Part shown: piece by piece, positions 24,740 through 32,785 of the stretch
How the letters are laid out: the number at the start of each line of letters is the position of its first letter
Position numbering within the stretch: position 1 is the stretch's first letter
Source: Mesorhizobium sp. NZP2298
GTDB lineage: Bacteria; Pseudomonadota; Alphaproteobacteria; Rhizobiales; Rhizobiaceae
Direction: 5' to 3'
Assembly (NCBI RefSeq): GCF_013170825.1
Contig: NZ_CP033365.1
Span: 868,001 to 932,000, forward strand
DNA length: 64,000 nucleotides
Notes under the pieces: model-generated
What the model was told of the DNA's origin: nothing
Database searches by the model: none
The model's input: only the letters and a program-made list of their open reading frames with translations
Made by a program: the position numbers and the translations under genes

Positions 24740-25656
24740 GCCATGTTGTCCTTCGACCCCGACATGAACTGGATGAAGACGTCCTCCAGGCTGGTTTCGC
24801 CCGGCGCGACCGTTACGCCCTCGTGCTCCTTCTCGACATCGGCAAGCGCTGCTTCGAGCTTCTTCCTGTCGGAACCGACGACATGCAGCGTCGCGCCGAA
24901 GGGTGCCACCTGGTCGACGCCGGCGCGGCCCTGCAGCTCTTCAGCCACCTTGGCCAGCCGCGGACCCTGCACCACGAACGTCGTCAGGCCGGCATTCCTG
25001 ACCACTTCGGCGACGGTGCCGGTGGCCAGCATCTTGCCGTAGGAGATGTAGCTGATGCGGTGGCAGCGCTCGGCTTCGTCCATGTAGTGGGTGGAGACCA
25101 GCACGGTGAGCCCGCCGCTGGCGAGACGATGGATCTCGTCCCAGAATTCGCGCCGTGCCTTCGGGTCGACACCGGCCGTCGGCTCATCGAGCAAAAGCAG
25201 CTTCGGCTTGTGCATGATGCAGGCGGCGAGCGCCAGCCGCTGCTTCCAGCCGCCGGACAGCGTGCCGGCCAGCTGGTTGCGGCGCGTGGTGAGGCCGAGT
25301 TCCTCCAGTGTCCTGGCGACATACTCCTCGACCGGTTTCAGCCGGTAGAGCCGCGCCACGAATTCGAGGTTCTCGCCGATCGTCAGATCCTCGTAGAACG
25401 AGAATTTCTGCGTCATGTAGCCGACTTCACGCTTGATCCTGAGCGATTCCGTGCGGATGTTGAAACCCAGCACCGTGCCTTCGCCTTCGTCCGGCGTCAG
25501 CAGGCCGCACATGATGCGGATGGTGGTGGTCTTGCCCGAGCCGTTGGGGCCGAGAAACCCGACGATCTCGCCCTCGGCGACCGACATCGTCACGTGGTCG
25601 ACGACGGTCTTGTCGCCGAAGCGCTTGACCAAGCCGTGAACGTCGATGGCGTTCAT
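24736..25656 (-). CDS. ABC transporter ATPase (YbhF-like, single domain)
   Basis: 306 residues from ATG 25656. Seen: Walker A GPNGSGKTTT, signature LSGGWKQRLALA, Walker [14 protein letters not shown], and the switch His in STHYMDEAERC. The C-terminal extension after about 225 is typical of ABC-2 exporters. E. coli YbhF has two such domains; this one has a single domain. ATGA overlaps join it to the HlyD gene before and the permease after. The frame upstream of 25656 overlaps HlyD and is not real. Confidence 0.93.
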   Translation of the reverse strand: MNAIDVHGLVKRFGDKTVVDHVTMSVAEGEIVGFLGPNGSGKTTTIRIMCGLLTPDEGEGTVLGFNIRTESLRIKREVGYMTQKFSFYEDLTIGENLEFVARLYRLKPVEEYVARTLEELGLTTRRNQLAGTLSGGWKQRLALAACIMHKPKLLLLDEPTAGVDPKARREFWDEIHRLASGGLTVLVSTHYMDEAERCHRISYISYGKMLATGTVAEVVRNAGLTTFVVQGPRLAKVAEELQGRAGVDQVAPFGATLHVVGSDRKKLEAALADVEKEHEGVTVAPGETSLEDVFIQFMSGSKDNMA

Positions 25657-26606
25657 TTTGCCGGTTCCGCAAGATCGACGTCGACGATCTGGCCGGGCTG
25701 CAGCGGGCCGGCATCGCCCTCCGGGCGGGCCTCGACCAGATAGACCAGCTTCTGCCGGTTCTCGAGCGAATAGATCACCGGCGGGGTGAATTCGGGATCG
25801 GGCGAGACATAGCTGACCCGCGCCTTCACACCACCGCCGCAGCCGTCGCAATGAACGTTGAGCAGGCTGCCGATCCTGACCGAGGAGAAGGCGGCCTCCG
25901 GTATGTAGACGCTGAGCTTCACCGCGCCGTCAGGCAGCATCGAGATGACCGGCGCGGTCGGGCCGGCGGTGTCGCCGGGATTGCGGATGACGTCGTTGAC
26001 GCGGCCAGGCGAGGGCGCCGCAAGCACCCGTTTCGACAATCGCCACTGCGCTTGCTCCAGCGTCGACTGCGCCTGCTTGACCTGGTTGTCGGCGGCCTTG
26101 ATCGTCTCGGGGCGCGCCGGCAGCCCGCCGACGGCGAGATTGGCCTCGGCCTGGCCAACTTGGGCGTTGGCCGTCTCCAGCGTCGCCGAGGCGGTGTCGT
26201 AGTCGGCTTGCGTGCCAGCGCCACGCTTGAACAGATCGGCGGCGCGGTCGTATTTGCGCTTGGCGTCGGCCGCCTGGGCTCTCGCCATGTCGACCTCGGC
26301 CTTCAGCACGGCGATCTCTTCCGGCCGCTTGCCGACCTGCAGATCGGCGAGTTGCGCCTGCGCCTGCGCAAGGCCGGCTTCGGCTTGCGCCACCGCGATC
26401 CTGGCGTCGGCGCTTTCCAGCGTCACCACGGGCGTGCCCGGCGTGACGCGATCGCCGCGCTTCACGGTAACCGTATCGACCTGTGCTACCTCGATGGGCG
26501 CCAGCAGCACATAGTCGCCTTCGACATAGCCGACGGCGAGCGGCGCGGCGGGGGCACAGGCACCGAAGAGCTGGGCGGCAAGCGGCAAGGAGCAGAGAAA
26601 ACTCAT
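25653..26606 (-). CDS. HlyD-family periplasmic adaptor (YbhG-like)
   Basis: 317 residues from ATG 26606. An N-terminal hydrophobic segment ends in LFGAC (Cys17), possibly a lipid-modified cysteine although the box is not ideal. Then the biotinyl-lipoyl strand GDRVTPGTPVVTLESADARI, a long Ala/Gln-rich coiled-coil hairpin (about 70-180) and the beta-barrel part KLSVYIPEAAFSSVRIGS. It links the inner-membrane exporter to an outer-membrane channel encoded elsewhere. Coupled by ATGA to both neighbours; its first codons fall in the third unit of an 18-bp tandem repeat. Confidence 0.9.
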   Translation of the reverse strand: MSFLCSLPLAAQLFGACAPAAPLAVGYVEGDYVLLAPIEVAQVDTVTVKRGDRVTPGTPVVTLESADARIAVAQAEAGLAQAQAQLADLQVGKRPEEIAVLKAEVDMARAQAADAKRKYDRAADLFKRGAGTQADYDTASATLETANAQVGQAEANLAVGGLPARPETIKAADNQVKQAQSTLEQAQWRLSKRVLAAPSPGRVNDVIRNPGDTAGPTAPVISMLPDGAVKLSVYIPEAAFSSVRIGSLLNVHCDGCGGGVKARVSYVSPDPEFTPPVIYSLENRQKLVYLVEARPEGDAGPLQPGQIVDVDLAEPAK

Positions 26607-26654
26607 TTTCTTAACCCCATTTTGGGTTTTGATCCCATTGGGGGTTTTGATCCC
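26601..26654 (-). repeat. 18-bp tandem repeat at the tetR/hlyD junction
   Basis: On the minus strand GGGATCAAAACCCCCAAT (26654-26637) is followed by GGGATCAAAACCCAAAAT (26636-26619) and a degenerate third unit GGGGTTAAGAAAATGAG. The units encode GSKPPM-GSKPKM-GLRK at the end of the TetR protein, and the third one contains the ATGA that starts hlyD. Confidence 0.85.
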
Positions 26655-27328
26655 GTTCGGGCGGCCAGTATGGCGCTGAGATTGTCTGAAACGGCGGACA
26701 CCACCTTGGCCGCCTCGGCGGCGCCGATGTCGTGCCAGCCCATGCGGCGCATCACCGCCTCGCGGCCGATGCGGAAATAGATGACCTGGCCGATCAGCGT
26801 GAACACGGTGAGCCGGGTCCGCTCGCTTTCGGCCGGCTCGCCGGTCGCCTGCTCCCAGATCAGACACAGCCGGCGATGCGTCGGCTCGAACACGCCGTCA
26901 TAGATGCGGTCGAGGGCTGCTGTCGGATGCGACAGTTCGCGCAGGACGAACTGCACGATCTCGCCGGCCTGCGGCTGCGCCACGATGAAGCCGACCATCC
27001 GCTCCAGCGCCCCGAAGAGCAGCAAGCGCGCGGACTCCGGATCGTTTGCCGCCGCGGCCTGGGCGCTGCCCAGCGCCTGGCCGGCAACCGTCTGGATGGT
27101 TTCGACGATATAGTCGGCGGCGGCGGCGCGAAGGCCTTCCTTGCCGCCGAAATGATAGGCGATCGACCCGATATTGGCCTGCGCCTCCGCAGCGATCTCA
27201 CGGGTCGAGGTCCCGTCGAAACCCTGCCGGCTGAACAGTTTCAGCGCCGCCCGCACGAGTGCGGTGCGCGTCAGATCCGCCGGAGAGGTCTCGCGGCGGG
27301 GACTTTTGGCGGCGGGGATTTTGATCAT
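26603..27328 (-). CDS. TetR-family regulator, CecR-like
   Basis: 241 residues. HTH: TRTALVRAALKLFSRQGFDG and STREIAAEAQANIGSIAYHF, followed by a C-terminal ligand domain of the CecR/YbiH type (QVIYFRIGREAVMRRMGW). In E. coli CecR controls the ybh exporter genes, which match the genes downstream here. A 28-bp perfect palindrome begins six bases upstream of the ATG, so autoregulation of the whole four-gene operon is likely. The last residues come from an 18-bp tandem repeat. Inducer unknown. Confidence 0.92.
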   Translation of the reverse strand: MIKIPAAKSPRRETSPADLTRTALVRAALKLFSRQGFDGTSTREIAAEAQANIGSIAYHFGGKEGLRAAAADYIVETIQTVAGQALGSAQAAAANDPESARLLLFGALERMVGFIVAQPQAGEIVQFVLRELSHPTAALDRIYDGVFEPTHRRLCLIWEQATGEPAESERTRLTVFTLIGQVIYFRIGREAVMRRMGWHDIGAAEAAKVVSAVSDNLSAILAARTGSKPPMGSKPKMGLRK

Positions 27329-27333
27329 GGCAA

Positions 27334-27361
27334 GACTTTAATCAATCGATTGATTAAAGTC
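27334..27361. promoter_or_regulatory. 28-bp palindromic operator of the TetR-HlyD-ABC operon
   Basis: GACTTTAATCAATC at 27334-27347 is followed by its exact reverse complement at 27348-27361, 28 bases of perfect dyad symmetry. It ends six bases from the tetR ATG and 58 bases from the divergent CYTH gene. Position and symmetry fit a TetR-family operator. Confidence 0.8.
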
Positions 27362-27418
27362 AACTTGTGTTCTGGCTTGTCTTGCCATCGCCCGCGGCAA
27401 ACGCTTTAGTGCGCGGCC

Positions 27419-27892
27419 ATGGGCAAGGAAGTCGAGCGCAAGTTCCTGGTCTCCAGCACCGCATGGCGGGAGCTGGTCGAGGCGGATATCCGCATTCTCC
27501 AGTTCTATCTTGCCGCGGCGCCTGGGCGGACCGTGCGCATTCGCATCAGCGACGGCGCGTCCGCCAAGCTGACGCTCAAATTCGGCAGCGGCGCGCGCGA
27601 GCGCGACGAGTTCGAATATCCAATCCCGCTCGCCGATGCCTTGGAGATGCTGGACTTCGCCATCGGACGTGTCATCGAGAAGACACGTCACCATGTTAGG
27701 CATCGCGGCTATCTCTATGAAGTCGACGTCTTTGGCGGTGCACTCGCGGGACTTGTGGTGGCCGAACTCGAGACGCCGGAAGACGTGCCGGACGAAATGC
27801 TGCCTGACTGGCTCGGCCGTGAAGTCACCGGCGAGCAGAAATTCTACAACGCGTCGCTCGCCCTCGGGGGGATACCGGAGATCGCCGCATGA
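27419..27892 (+). CDS. CYTH-domain (triphosphate tunnel) protein
   Basis: 157 residues. Seen: the ExExK signature near the start (MGKEVERKFLV), then RTVRIRISDGASAKLTLKF with alternating basic residues that line the triphosphate tunnel, and late acidic residues (VVAELETPEDV, GEQKFYNASLA). CYTH enzymes hydrolyse inorganic triphosphate or similar substrates, or make cAMP in another class; the short bacterial type is usually a triphosphatase. Overlaps the CHAD gene by ATGA, the known partner domain. Confidence 0.9.
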   Translation: MGKEVERKFLVSSTAWRELVEADIRILQFYLAAAPGRTVRIRISDGASAKLTLKFGSGARERDEFEYPIPLADALEMLDFAIGRVIEKTRHHVRHRGYLYEVDVFGGALAGLVVAELETPEDVPDEMLPDWLGREVTGEQKFYNASLALGGIPEIAA

Positions 27893-28833
27893 GCTTTCGT
27901 ATCGACCCGCGCCTGCCGCTGACCGGCGAGGTCAGGCGCATCCTCGCCGAGGAAATCGGCAAGGCGCTCCAGCATCTGGATGCGGCGCGCAGCCGGCCGG
28001 AACAGGGGCTGCACAAATGCCGCAAGCGGCTGAAGGGCGCGCGTGCCTTGTTGCGCTTGGTTCATTCCGGAGACGAAACATTCTGCACGACGGAGAATCA
28101 GTGCTATCGCAACGTGGCGGCGCTGCTTGCCGGCCCGCGCGAGGCGACGGCGTTGATCGAGACAATCGACCGGCTGGCGGCTGCTTTTCCCAAGGAGAGC
28201 GCCGATGGCGGGCTCGATGCCGTGCGCGACAGGCTGATCGCCCGTCAGCACGATCTGCATGAAGGCTCCGGCCTTGAAGCGGCAATCGGCGCGGCGACCG
28301 CCGCCTGCGAAGACGGCATGAAGCGGATCGAAAGCCTCGCCCTGCCCGACCAGCCGGAACAGGCGGCCGACGTGCTCGCCGAAGGCGCCCGCGTCACCTT
28401 GCGCCGTGCCAGGAAGGCGCTCGACAGGGCCGGCGCGCGCGGCGAGGCCAATGATTTCCACGATTTGCGCAAGGCGGCCAAGACGCATGGCATGCACCTC
28501 TCGCTGCTGGGCAGGCTCTGGCCGACGCCGATCAAGGCGCGGCGCAAGGCGGTCGATGAACTGGGCGAACGGCTCGGCGAACTGCATGATCTGTTCGTCA
28601 TGCGCACGCTGCTCGAGGCGGACGACGAGCCGCTTGGCCCGCCCGAGGACACGAAACTTCTTGGCAAGCTCATGAAGCGCTCGGAGAAGAGCTTGAGAAA
28701 GTCATGTCTTGCCGAGGCGGGCGAGCTGTTCGGCGACAGCCCCAAGCATTCGACCAAGAAGCTGGCCCGCAACGCGCGCGACGATCTGGCCAGTCCGGCG
28801 CAGCGCGACGAGACAAGCGCTTCCGCCGGCTGA
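27889..28833 (+). CDS. CHAD-domain protein
   Basis: 314 residues, all helical. Seen: two repeats each with conserved His and basic residues, GLHKCRKRLKGARALLRLV and FHDLRKAAKTHGMHLSLLGR, plus ELGERLGELHDLFVMRTLL. CHAD domains bind polyphosphate through a basic surface in the cases studied and are commonly encoded with or fused to CYTH. Translation is coupled to the CYTH gene. The last 35 residues are Lys/Ser/Asp-rich and look disordered. Confidence 0.9.
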   Translation: MSFRIDPRLPLTGEVRRILAEEIGKALQHLDAARSRPEQGLHKCRKRLKGARALLRLVHSGDETFCTTENQCYRNVAALLAGPREATALIETIDRLAAAFPKESADGGLDAVRDRLIARQHDLHEGSGLEAAIGAATAACEDGMKRIESLALPDQPEQAADVLAEGARVTLRRARKALDRAGARGEANDFHDLRKAAKTHGMHLSLLGRLWPTPIKARRKAVDELGERLGELHDLFVMRTLLEADDEPLGPPEDTKLLGKLMKRSEKSLRKSCLAEAGELFGDSPKHSTKKLARNARDDLASPAQRDETSASAG

Positions 28834-28888
28834 CGAAGCGCCGGCACGCTGGCACTTCCCCGCCGGCGTGTGCTAGTCACGCTCCATC

Positions 28889-29695
28889 ATGACCGAGCCC
28901 GGCGACACGCTCCTGGACCGCCTTGGCCGCTGGCTCGCCGGCCGGTTGCAGGAAGAGTCCTCCGGCTATGAACCCTACACGCCGTCGGACCCTGAAACAC
29001 TGCGCCGCACGCTGGAACCCGGCGACATCCTGCTGATCGAGGGCAACCAGAAGATCTCGGCGGCGATCAAGTACCTCACCCAGTCGACATGGTCGCATGC
29101 GGCCTTCTATGTCGGCGACGCGCTGGCCGAACCGGAGGACGGAACAGAGCGGCGGCGGTTGATCGAGGTCACGCTCGGCGAAGGCTGCGTGGCGGTACCC
29201 TTGTCGCGCTACCGCACCTACAACACCCGCATCTGCCGGGCGAGCGGGCTGACGCCGGAGGACCGCGACAGGGTCGTCGCCTTCATGATCGGCAAGCTTG
29301 GCCTGAAATACGACCTCAAGAACATTTTCGACATGCTGCGCTATTTCCTGCCGACGCCTCCGGTGCCGGTGCGCTGGCGCCGGCGCATGCTGGCCTTCGG
29401 CTCCGGCGACCCGACCCGCGCCATCTGCTCCTCGCTCATCGCCGAGGCCTATGGCCGGATCCACTACCCGATCCTGCCCGAGATCACCCGTGCGCCGGGC
29501 CGCGCCTCGGCGCAGTCGAGCTATATGCGCAAGGAAATCCTGCACATTCGCCACCACTCGCTCTACACGCCGCGCGACTTCGACTTGTCGCCGTTCTTCC
29601 GCATCGTCAAGCCGACGCTGGAATATGGTTTCGACTACCAGCAAATGGTCTGGGACGACAAGGCTGCCAGCGCGGAGACGAAAGCCGCTGAATAA
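28889..29695 (+). CDS. YiiX/YebB-like permuted NlpC/P60 cysteine hydrolase
   Basis: 268 residues. Seen: GDILLIEGNQKISAAIKYLT then STWSHAAFYVGD with the probable catalytic His70, and AICSSLIAEAYG with Cys180, in the permuted order of YiiX-type papain-like enzymes. Members are thought to act on lipids or cell-wall amides, but most are untested. No signal peptide is obvious. It follows the CHAD gene after 55 bases and may belong to the same unit. Its stop is followed directly by repeat family B. Confidence 0.82.
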   Translation: MTEPGDTLLDRLGRWLAGRLQEESSGYEPYTPSDPETLRRTLEPGDILLIEGNQKISAAIKYLTQSTWSHAAFYVGDALAEPEDGTERRRLIEVTLGEGCVAVPLSRYRTYNTRICRASGLTPEDRDRVVAFMIGKLGLKYDLKNIFDMLRYFLPTPPVPVRWRRRMLAFGSGDPTRAICSSLIAEAYGRIHYPILPEITRAPGRASAQSSYMRKEILHIRHHSLYTPRDFDLSPFFRIVKPTLEYGFDYQQMVWDDKAASAETKAAE

Positions 29696-29797
29696 TGCGT
29701 GTCGCCCCAAAAGCGACCCCAGGTTTGGGAAGACGACATGCATGGAACAAGACCTGAAGCACGTCGCATGAACCGGCTTCGACGCGACGCGCTTCAG
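29696..29797 (-). repeat. Dispersed repeat family B, long copy
   Basis: About 102 bases with two palindromes. CTGAAGC...GCTTCAG spans 29754-29797, and the second half (29696-29745) reads on the minus strand ATGCATGTCGTCTTCCCAAA then CTTTTGGGGCGACACGCA. It aligns along its length with 39709-39803. It starts on the base after the stop codon of the hydrolase gene. Confidence 0.8.
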
Positions 29798-29805
29798 CAG
29801 TCCTT

Positions 29806-30606
29806 TCAAGCTGGAAGCGGGCGTCGTCCTTTTGCGGCGGGCGGCTCAGGCATCCGCGCCCCGGCATCGCGCGGGTGCGGGCCGATCGGCATGATCGCGG
29901 GAAACGGCGTCGCCCCAAAGGCGAACGTCCATTTGTAACCGGTGAGCCCGTCCTCGGGCGTCGTATGCTGGTCGTGGTGAGCCAGCAATTTGGCGCGCTC
30001 GGCAAGGTCTTCCGCTTCGCGCCGCACCATCTCGGCCGTCTCCGGCCGCATCCGCCTGGAGAAGCTGACGAAGGTCGCCTCCTTCTCGATATGGGTGATG
30101 GCCCAGCCGATGAAGTTCTTGTTGGTCATCTCGAACAGCGGCCTGAGCGGCCCTTCGAAGTTCCACTGGATCGGCGTTTCGACCAGCAATCTTGCCGTGA
30201 GGCCCCGGCCGAGCGCGATCAGTCCCAGTTCCTCGAGATCGCGCAGATAGAGGAACATCGAGGCTTCGCTCAGGCCCTGCGAGCGCATGATGCCTTCCGG
30301 CGTGAACTTTTCCGACAGCATGACGAAGATGAACAGCAGCGCCGGTCGGCCGGCCAGCCGGCGCTCGATCTCCGGCGCAATGTGGTTGACCGGGCCCGGC
30401 CCCCGGTTCATCGAGCCGAGCACGTTTTCCAGCTCGACGCCGGCTGCGGCGCAGATCTCCACCAGCCGGTCGAGCTTGCAGTTGCGCTCGTGGAAGATGC
30501 GCTTCACCGTCGGCTCGGAAACGCCCATGCGATCGGCCAGCTCGCGATAGGTGACGCCCTTCGCCTTCAATGTCCGCTTCAGCGCCTCGAAGATCAGACC
30601 GTTCAT
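29806..30606 (-). CDS. XRE-family transcriptional regulator with C-terminal ligand-type domain
   Basis: 266 residues from ATG 30606 (Met at 30615 is the alternative). HTH at about 8-60: LKRTLKAKGVTYRELADRMG and VSEPTVKRIFHERNCKLDRL. The C-terminal part (MLSEKFTPEGIMRSQGLSEA and on) is conserved-looking but unrecognised, with a proline-rich end. It is divergent from the secreted SMP-30-like gene; the spacer holds paired TATCGA-type inverted repeats that this protein probably binds. Confidence 0.85.
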   Translation of the reverse strand: MNGLIFEALKRTLKAKGVTYRELADRMGVSEPTVKRIFHERNCKLDRLVEICAAAGVELENVLGSMNRGPGPVNHIAPEIERRLAGRPALLFIFVMLSEKFTPEGIMRSQGLSEASMFLYLRDLEELGLIALGRGLTARLLVETPIQWNFEGPLRPLFEMTNKNFIGWAITHIEKEATFVSFSRRMRPETAEMVRREAEDLAERAKLLAHHDQHTTPEDGLTGYKWTFAFGATPFPAIMPIGPHPRDAGARMPEPPAAKGRRPLPA

Positions 30607-30632
30607 GGGATGCATCTCTTGCCGGCAATTTC

Positions 30633-30686
30633 GTATCGATTTTCGATACTAGCGGCAATCAGGCTTTTCGAAAAGTATCGAAAATC
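30633..30686. promoter_or_regulatory. Inverted-repeat operator region between XRE and SMP-30 genes
   Basis: GTATCGA-TTT-TCGATAC at 30633-30649 is a palindrome. GTATCGAAAATC at 30675-30686 is the exact inverse of 30638-30649. CTTTTCGAAAAG at 30664-30675 is another palindrome. Two or three regulator sites facing both genes are likely. Confidence 0.65.
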
Positions 30687-30720
30687 CTAGCTCACCGCCT
30701 GTCATCACAGGAGAACAGCC

Positions 30721-31581
30721 ATGAAACGCCTCATCATCTCAGCCTTGGTCGCCACCATCGGCATCGCGGCCGCACCAGCGGTCCAGGCCGGTGAACTCTG
30801 GCGCGCAACGGGCCTCGAACAACCGGAATCGGCGCTGCTCGACGCCCCCAACAATCGCATCATCGTCTCCAACATCGTCGGCAACCCGGGCGATGCCGAC
30901 GGCAACGGCTATTTGTCAGTGCTGTCCCTGGACGGCAAGATCGTCACCCAGCACTGGACCGACGGCATGGACGCGCCCAAGGGCCTGGCGATATCGGGCG
31001 GCAAGCTCTATGTCGCCGACATCACCAAGGTCCGCGTCGTTGACCTCGCCAGCGGCAGGCTGATCAACAGCATCGTGGTTCCGAATGCCGTCTTCCTCAA
31101 CGACATGACCTCGGATCAAGCGGGCAGGGTCTATGTCAGCGACATGCTGGCCGATACGATCTACCGCATCGACGGCGACAGGCCGGAGCTGTTCGTCAGG
31201 GATGCGATGCTGGCTTCGCCCAACGGCGTCTTCGCCGATGGCGGCCGGCTGATCGTGGCCTCCTGGGGCAAGGGCATCAAGCCCGACTTCAGCACGGCGG
31301 AGCCGGGCGGGCTGCTCGCCATCGACCTCGCCAGCAAGGTGGTTTCGCCGCTGCCAGGCGCGCAGAGATTCGCCGACCTCGACGGCGTCGTCGCTATTGG
31401 CGGCACAATCTACGCCACCGCCTACATGACCGGCACGCTTTACCGCTACAAGGCTGGCGGCGCGCCGGAAGCGGTGGCGCATTTCAAGCCGGGCAGCGCC
31501 GACATCGGCACCGACGGCAAGTCGATCCTCTATGTGCCGCTGATGAACGATGGCGAGGTGGCGGCGCTGAAGCTCGACTGA
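30721..31581 (+). CDS. Secreted SMP-30/gluconolactonase-like beta-propeller protein
   Basis: 286 residues with signal peptide RLIISALVATIGIAAAPAVQ, cleaved near VQA-GE. The mature protein shows propeller blades (NRIIVSNIVGNPGD, GGKLYVADITKVRVVDLASG, DQAGRVYVSDMLADTIYRID), as in lactonase/NHL-type proteins. Possibly a periplasmic lactonase or binding protein; no metal ligands can be assigned confidently. Ribosome site CACAGGAGAACAGCC. Probably controlled by the divergent XRE regulator. Confidence 0.85.
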   Translation: MKRLIISALVATIGIAAAPAVQAGELWRATGLEQPESALLDAPNNRIIVSNIVGNPGDADGNGYLSVLSLDGKIVTQHWTDGMDAPKGLAISGGKLYVADITKVRVVDLASGRLINSIVVPNAVFLNDMTSDQAGRVYVSDMLADTIYRIDGDRPELFVRDAMLASPNGVFADGGRLIVASWGKGIKPDFSTAEPGGLLAIDLASKVVSPLPGAQRFADLDGVVAIGGTIYATAYMTGTLYRYKAGGAPEAVAHFKPGSADIGTDGKSILYVPLMNDGEVAALKLD

Positions 31582-31621
31582 GAAACGGCGCCTCGGGGCC
31601 GAGCCGCGACCTTCGCTAACA

Positions 31622-31659
31622 GCCGTCGATGGACCGTGGTAGGAAGGGTCATCGACGGC
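31622..31659. repeat. Inverted repeat ahead of the NTF2-like gene
   Basis: GCCGTCGAT at 31622-31630 pairs with ATCGACGGC at 31651-31659, with further pairing of GACC and GGTC inside. It sits in the leader of the next gene. A terminator for the SMP-30-like gene or a regulatory hairpin are both possible. Confidence 0.45.
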
Positions 31660-31667
31660 GATGGAGG

Positions 31668-31697
31668 TTTGCCATGGAAGACTTTGCCATGGAAGAC
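31668..31697. repeat. 15-bp tandem duplication across a start codon
   Basis: TTTGCCATGGAAGAC occurs twice head to tail (31668-31682, 31683-31697). Each copy has an ATG in the same frame, so the protein begins MEDFAMED. The ribosome site GGAGG (31663-31667) lies just before the first copy. Confidence 0.9.
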
Positions 31698-32069
31698 GGG
31701 GACATCCGGACGGCCCTGGATCACCACTGGGCGGCTTCCGACGCAGGTGACTTCGAGACGGAACACCAGATCTACCGGGAGGATGCGGTGCTCGACTATC
31801 CGCAATCGGGCGAGCGCATCCGCGGACGGCGCAACATCCAGTCGTCCCGCGCCGCGCAGCCGAACCGCAAGCGCTTCACCGTGCGGCGGATCGTCGGCAA
31901 GGATGACCTCTGGGTCACCGAATATGTCCTGACCTATGACGGGCAGCCATCCTATACCGTCAGCATCATGGAGTTCCTGGACGGCAAGGTGGCGCGCGAG
32001 ACCCAGTATTTCAGCGATCCATTCGAGCCGGGACCCTCGCGGGCACAATGGGCCGAGCGGATATTGTGA
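31674..32069 (+). CDS. NTF2-like (SnoaL-type) small protein
   Basis: 131 residues from ATG 31674. Seen: IRTALDHHWAASDAGDFETE then YREDAVLDYPQSGERIRGRR, and a C-terminal DGKVARETQYFSDPFEP, the pattern of SnoaL-like ketosteroid-isomerase folds. Function cannot be assigned. The first 15 bases are duplicated, giving a second in-frame ATG five codons later. It overlaps the start of the DNA glycosylase gene. Confidence 0.8.
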   Translation: MEDFAMEDGDIRTALDHHWAASDAGDFETEHQIYREDAVLDYPQSGERIRGRRNIQSSRAAQPNRKRFTVRRIVGKDDLWVTEYVLTYDGQPSYTVSIMEFLDGKVARETQYFSDPFEPGPSRAQWAERIL

Positions 32070-32674
32070 GCCGTGGGGAAAATCATCCGCCGATCGCCCG
32101 TGCGGAACTGCCGAACGAGACCGTCGCTCTCGCCCGCTTCCTGATCGGCAAGCTGGTGATGCGAGCGTTGCCCGAAGGCATTGTCAGCGGCCGCATCGTC
32201 GAGACCGAGGCCTATGTCGTCGGCGACACCGCCGGGCATGGTTTCAGGGGAATGACCCCGCGCAACCGCTCGCTGTTCCTCGAGCGCGGCCATGCCTACG
32301 TCTATCTCGCCTATGGCACCTCCATGATGCTGAACGTCTCGAGCGAGGGGCAGGGGATCGGCACCGGTGTCCTGATCCGGGCACTGGAACCGCTCGAAGG
32401 CATCGCCATCATGCGGCGGAACCGTGGCGTCGAGCGCTTGCGTGACCTGGCGCGCGGGCCGGGAAGGCTTGCCTCGGCACTGCGGATCGATCGTTCGCTC
32501 GACGGGCTCGACCTCTGCCAGAAAGGGCCTTTATGGCTCGCAGGCGATGCCCAGGACCCCGGCGAGATCGGGCAGGGCATCAGGATCGGCATTTCGAAGG
32601 ATGCCGACCGCCTGCTGCGATTCTATCTCAGGGGTAGCCCGTTCGTCAGCGGGCCGAGATCGCTCAACCGATGA
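32048..32674 (+). CDS. DNA-3-methyladenine glycosylase (AAG/MPG family)
   Basis: 208 residues. Excises alkylated or deaminated purines from DNA to begin base-excision repair. Seen: ARFLIGKLVMRALPEG, the catalytic segment IVETEAYVVGDTAGHGFRGM with Glu and Tyr, RNRSLFLERGHAYVYLAYG, and GPGRLASALRI. The start may be ATG 32048 or GTG 32066; the latter overlaps the upstream stop as GTGA. The two genes are probably translated together. Confidence 0.93.
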   Translation: MGRADIVSRGENHPPIARAELPNETVALARFLIGKLVMRALPEGIVSGRIVETEAYVVGDTAGHGFRGMTPRNRSLFLERGHAYVYLAYGTSMMLNVSSEGQGIGTGVLIRALEPLEGIAIMRRNRGVERLRDLARGPGRLASALRIDRSLDGLDLCQKGPLWLAGDAQDPGEIGQGIRIGISKDADRLLRFYLRGSPFVSGPRSLNR

Positions 32675-32785
32675 GACGCCGGCCAGCCGCCCTCCTGCGT
32701 TGAAAGGAAGCTGGACGCGATGGGAACCGCTCCTCTCACTTCCCCGCCAGTTGCGCCGGCGCGTCGCGGATCGAGGCGGCTTAGG

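Noticed and set aside
23309..27361. A complete lasso-peptide cluster around the micro-peptide
   Set aside because: The nearby genes are a HlyD-type exporter and a TetR regulator. No asparagine-synthetase-like cyclase, transglutaminase-like protease or RRE protein is present.
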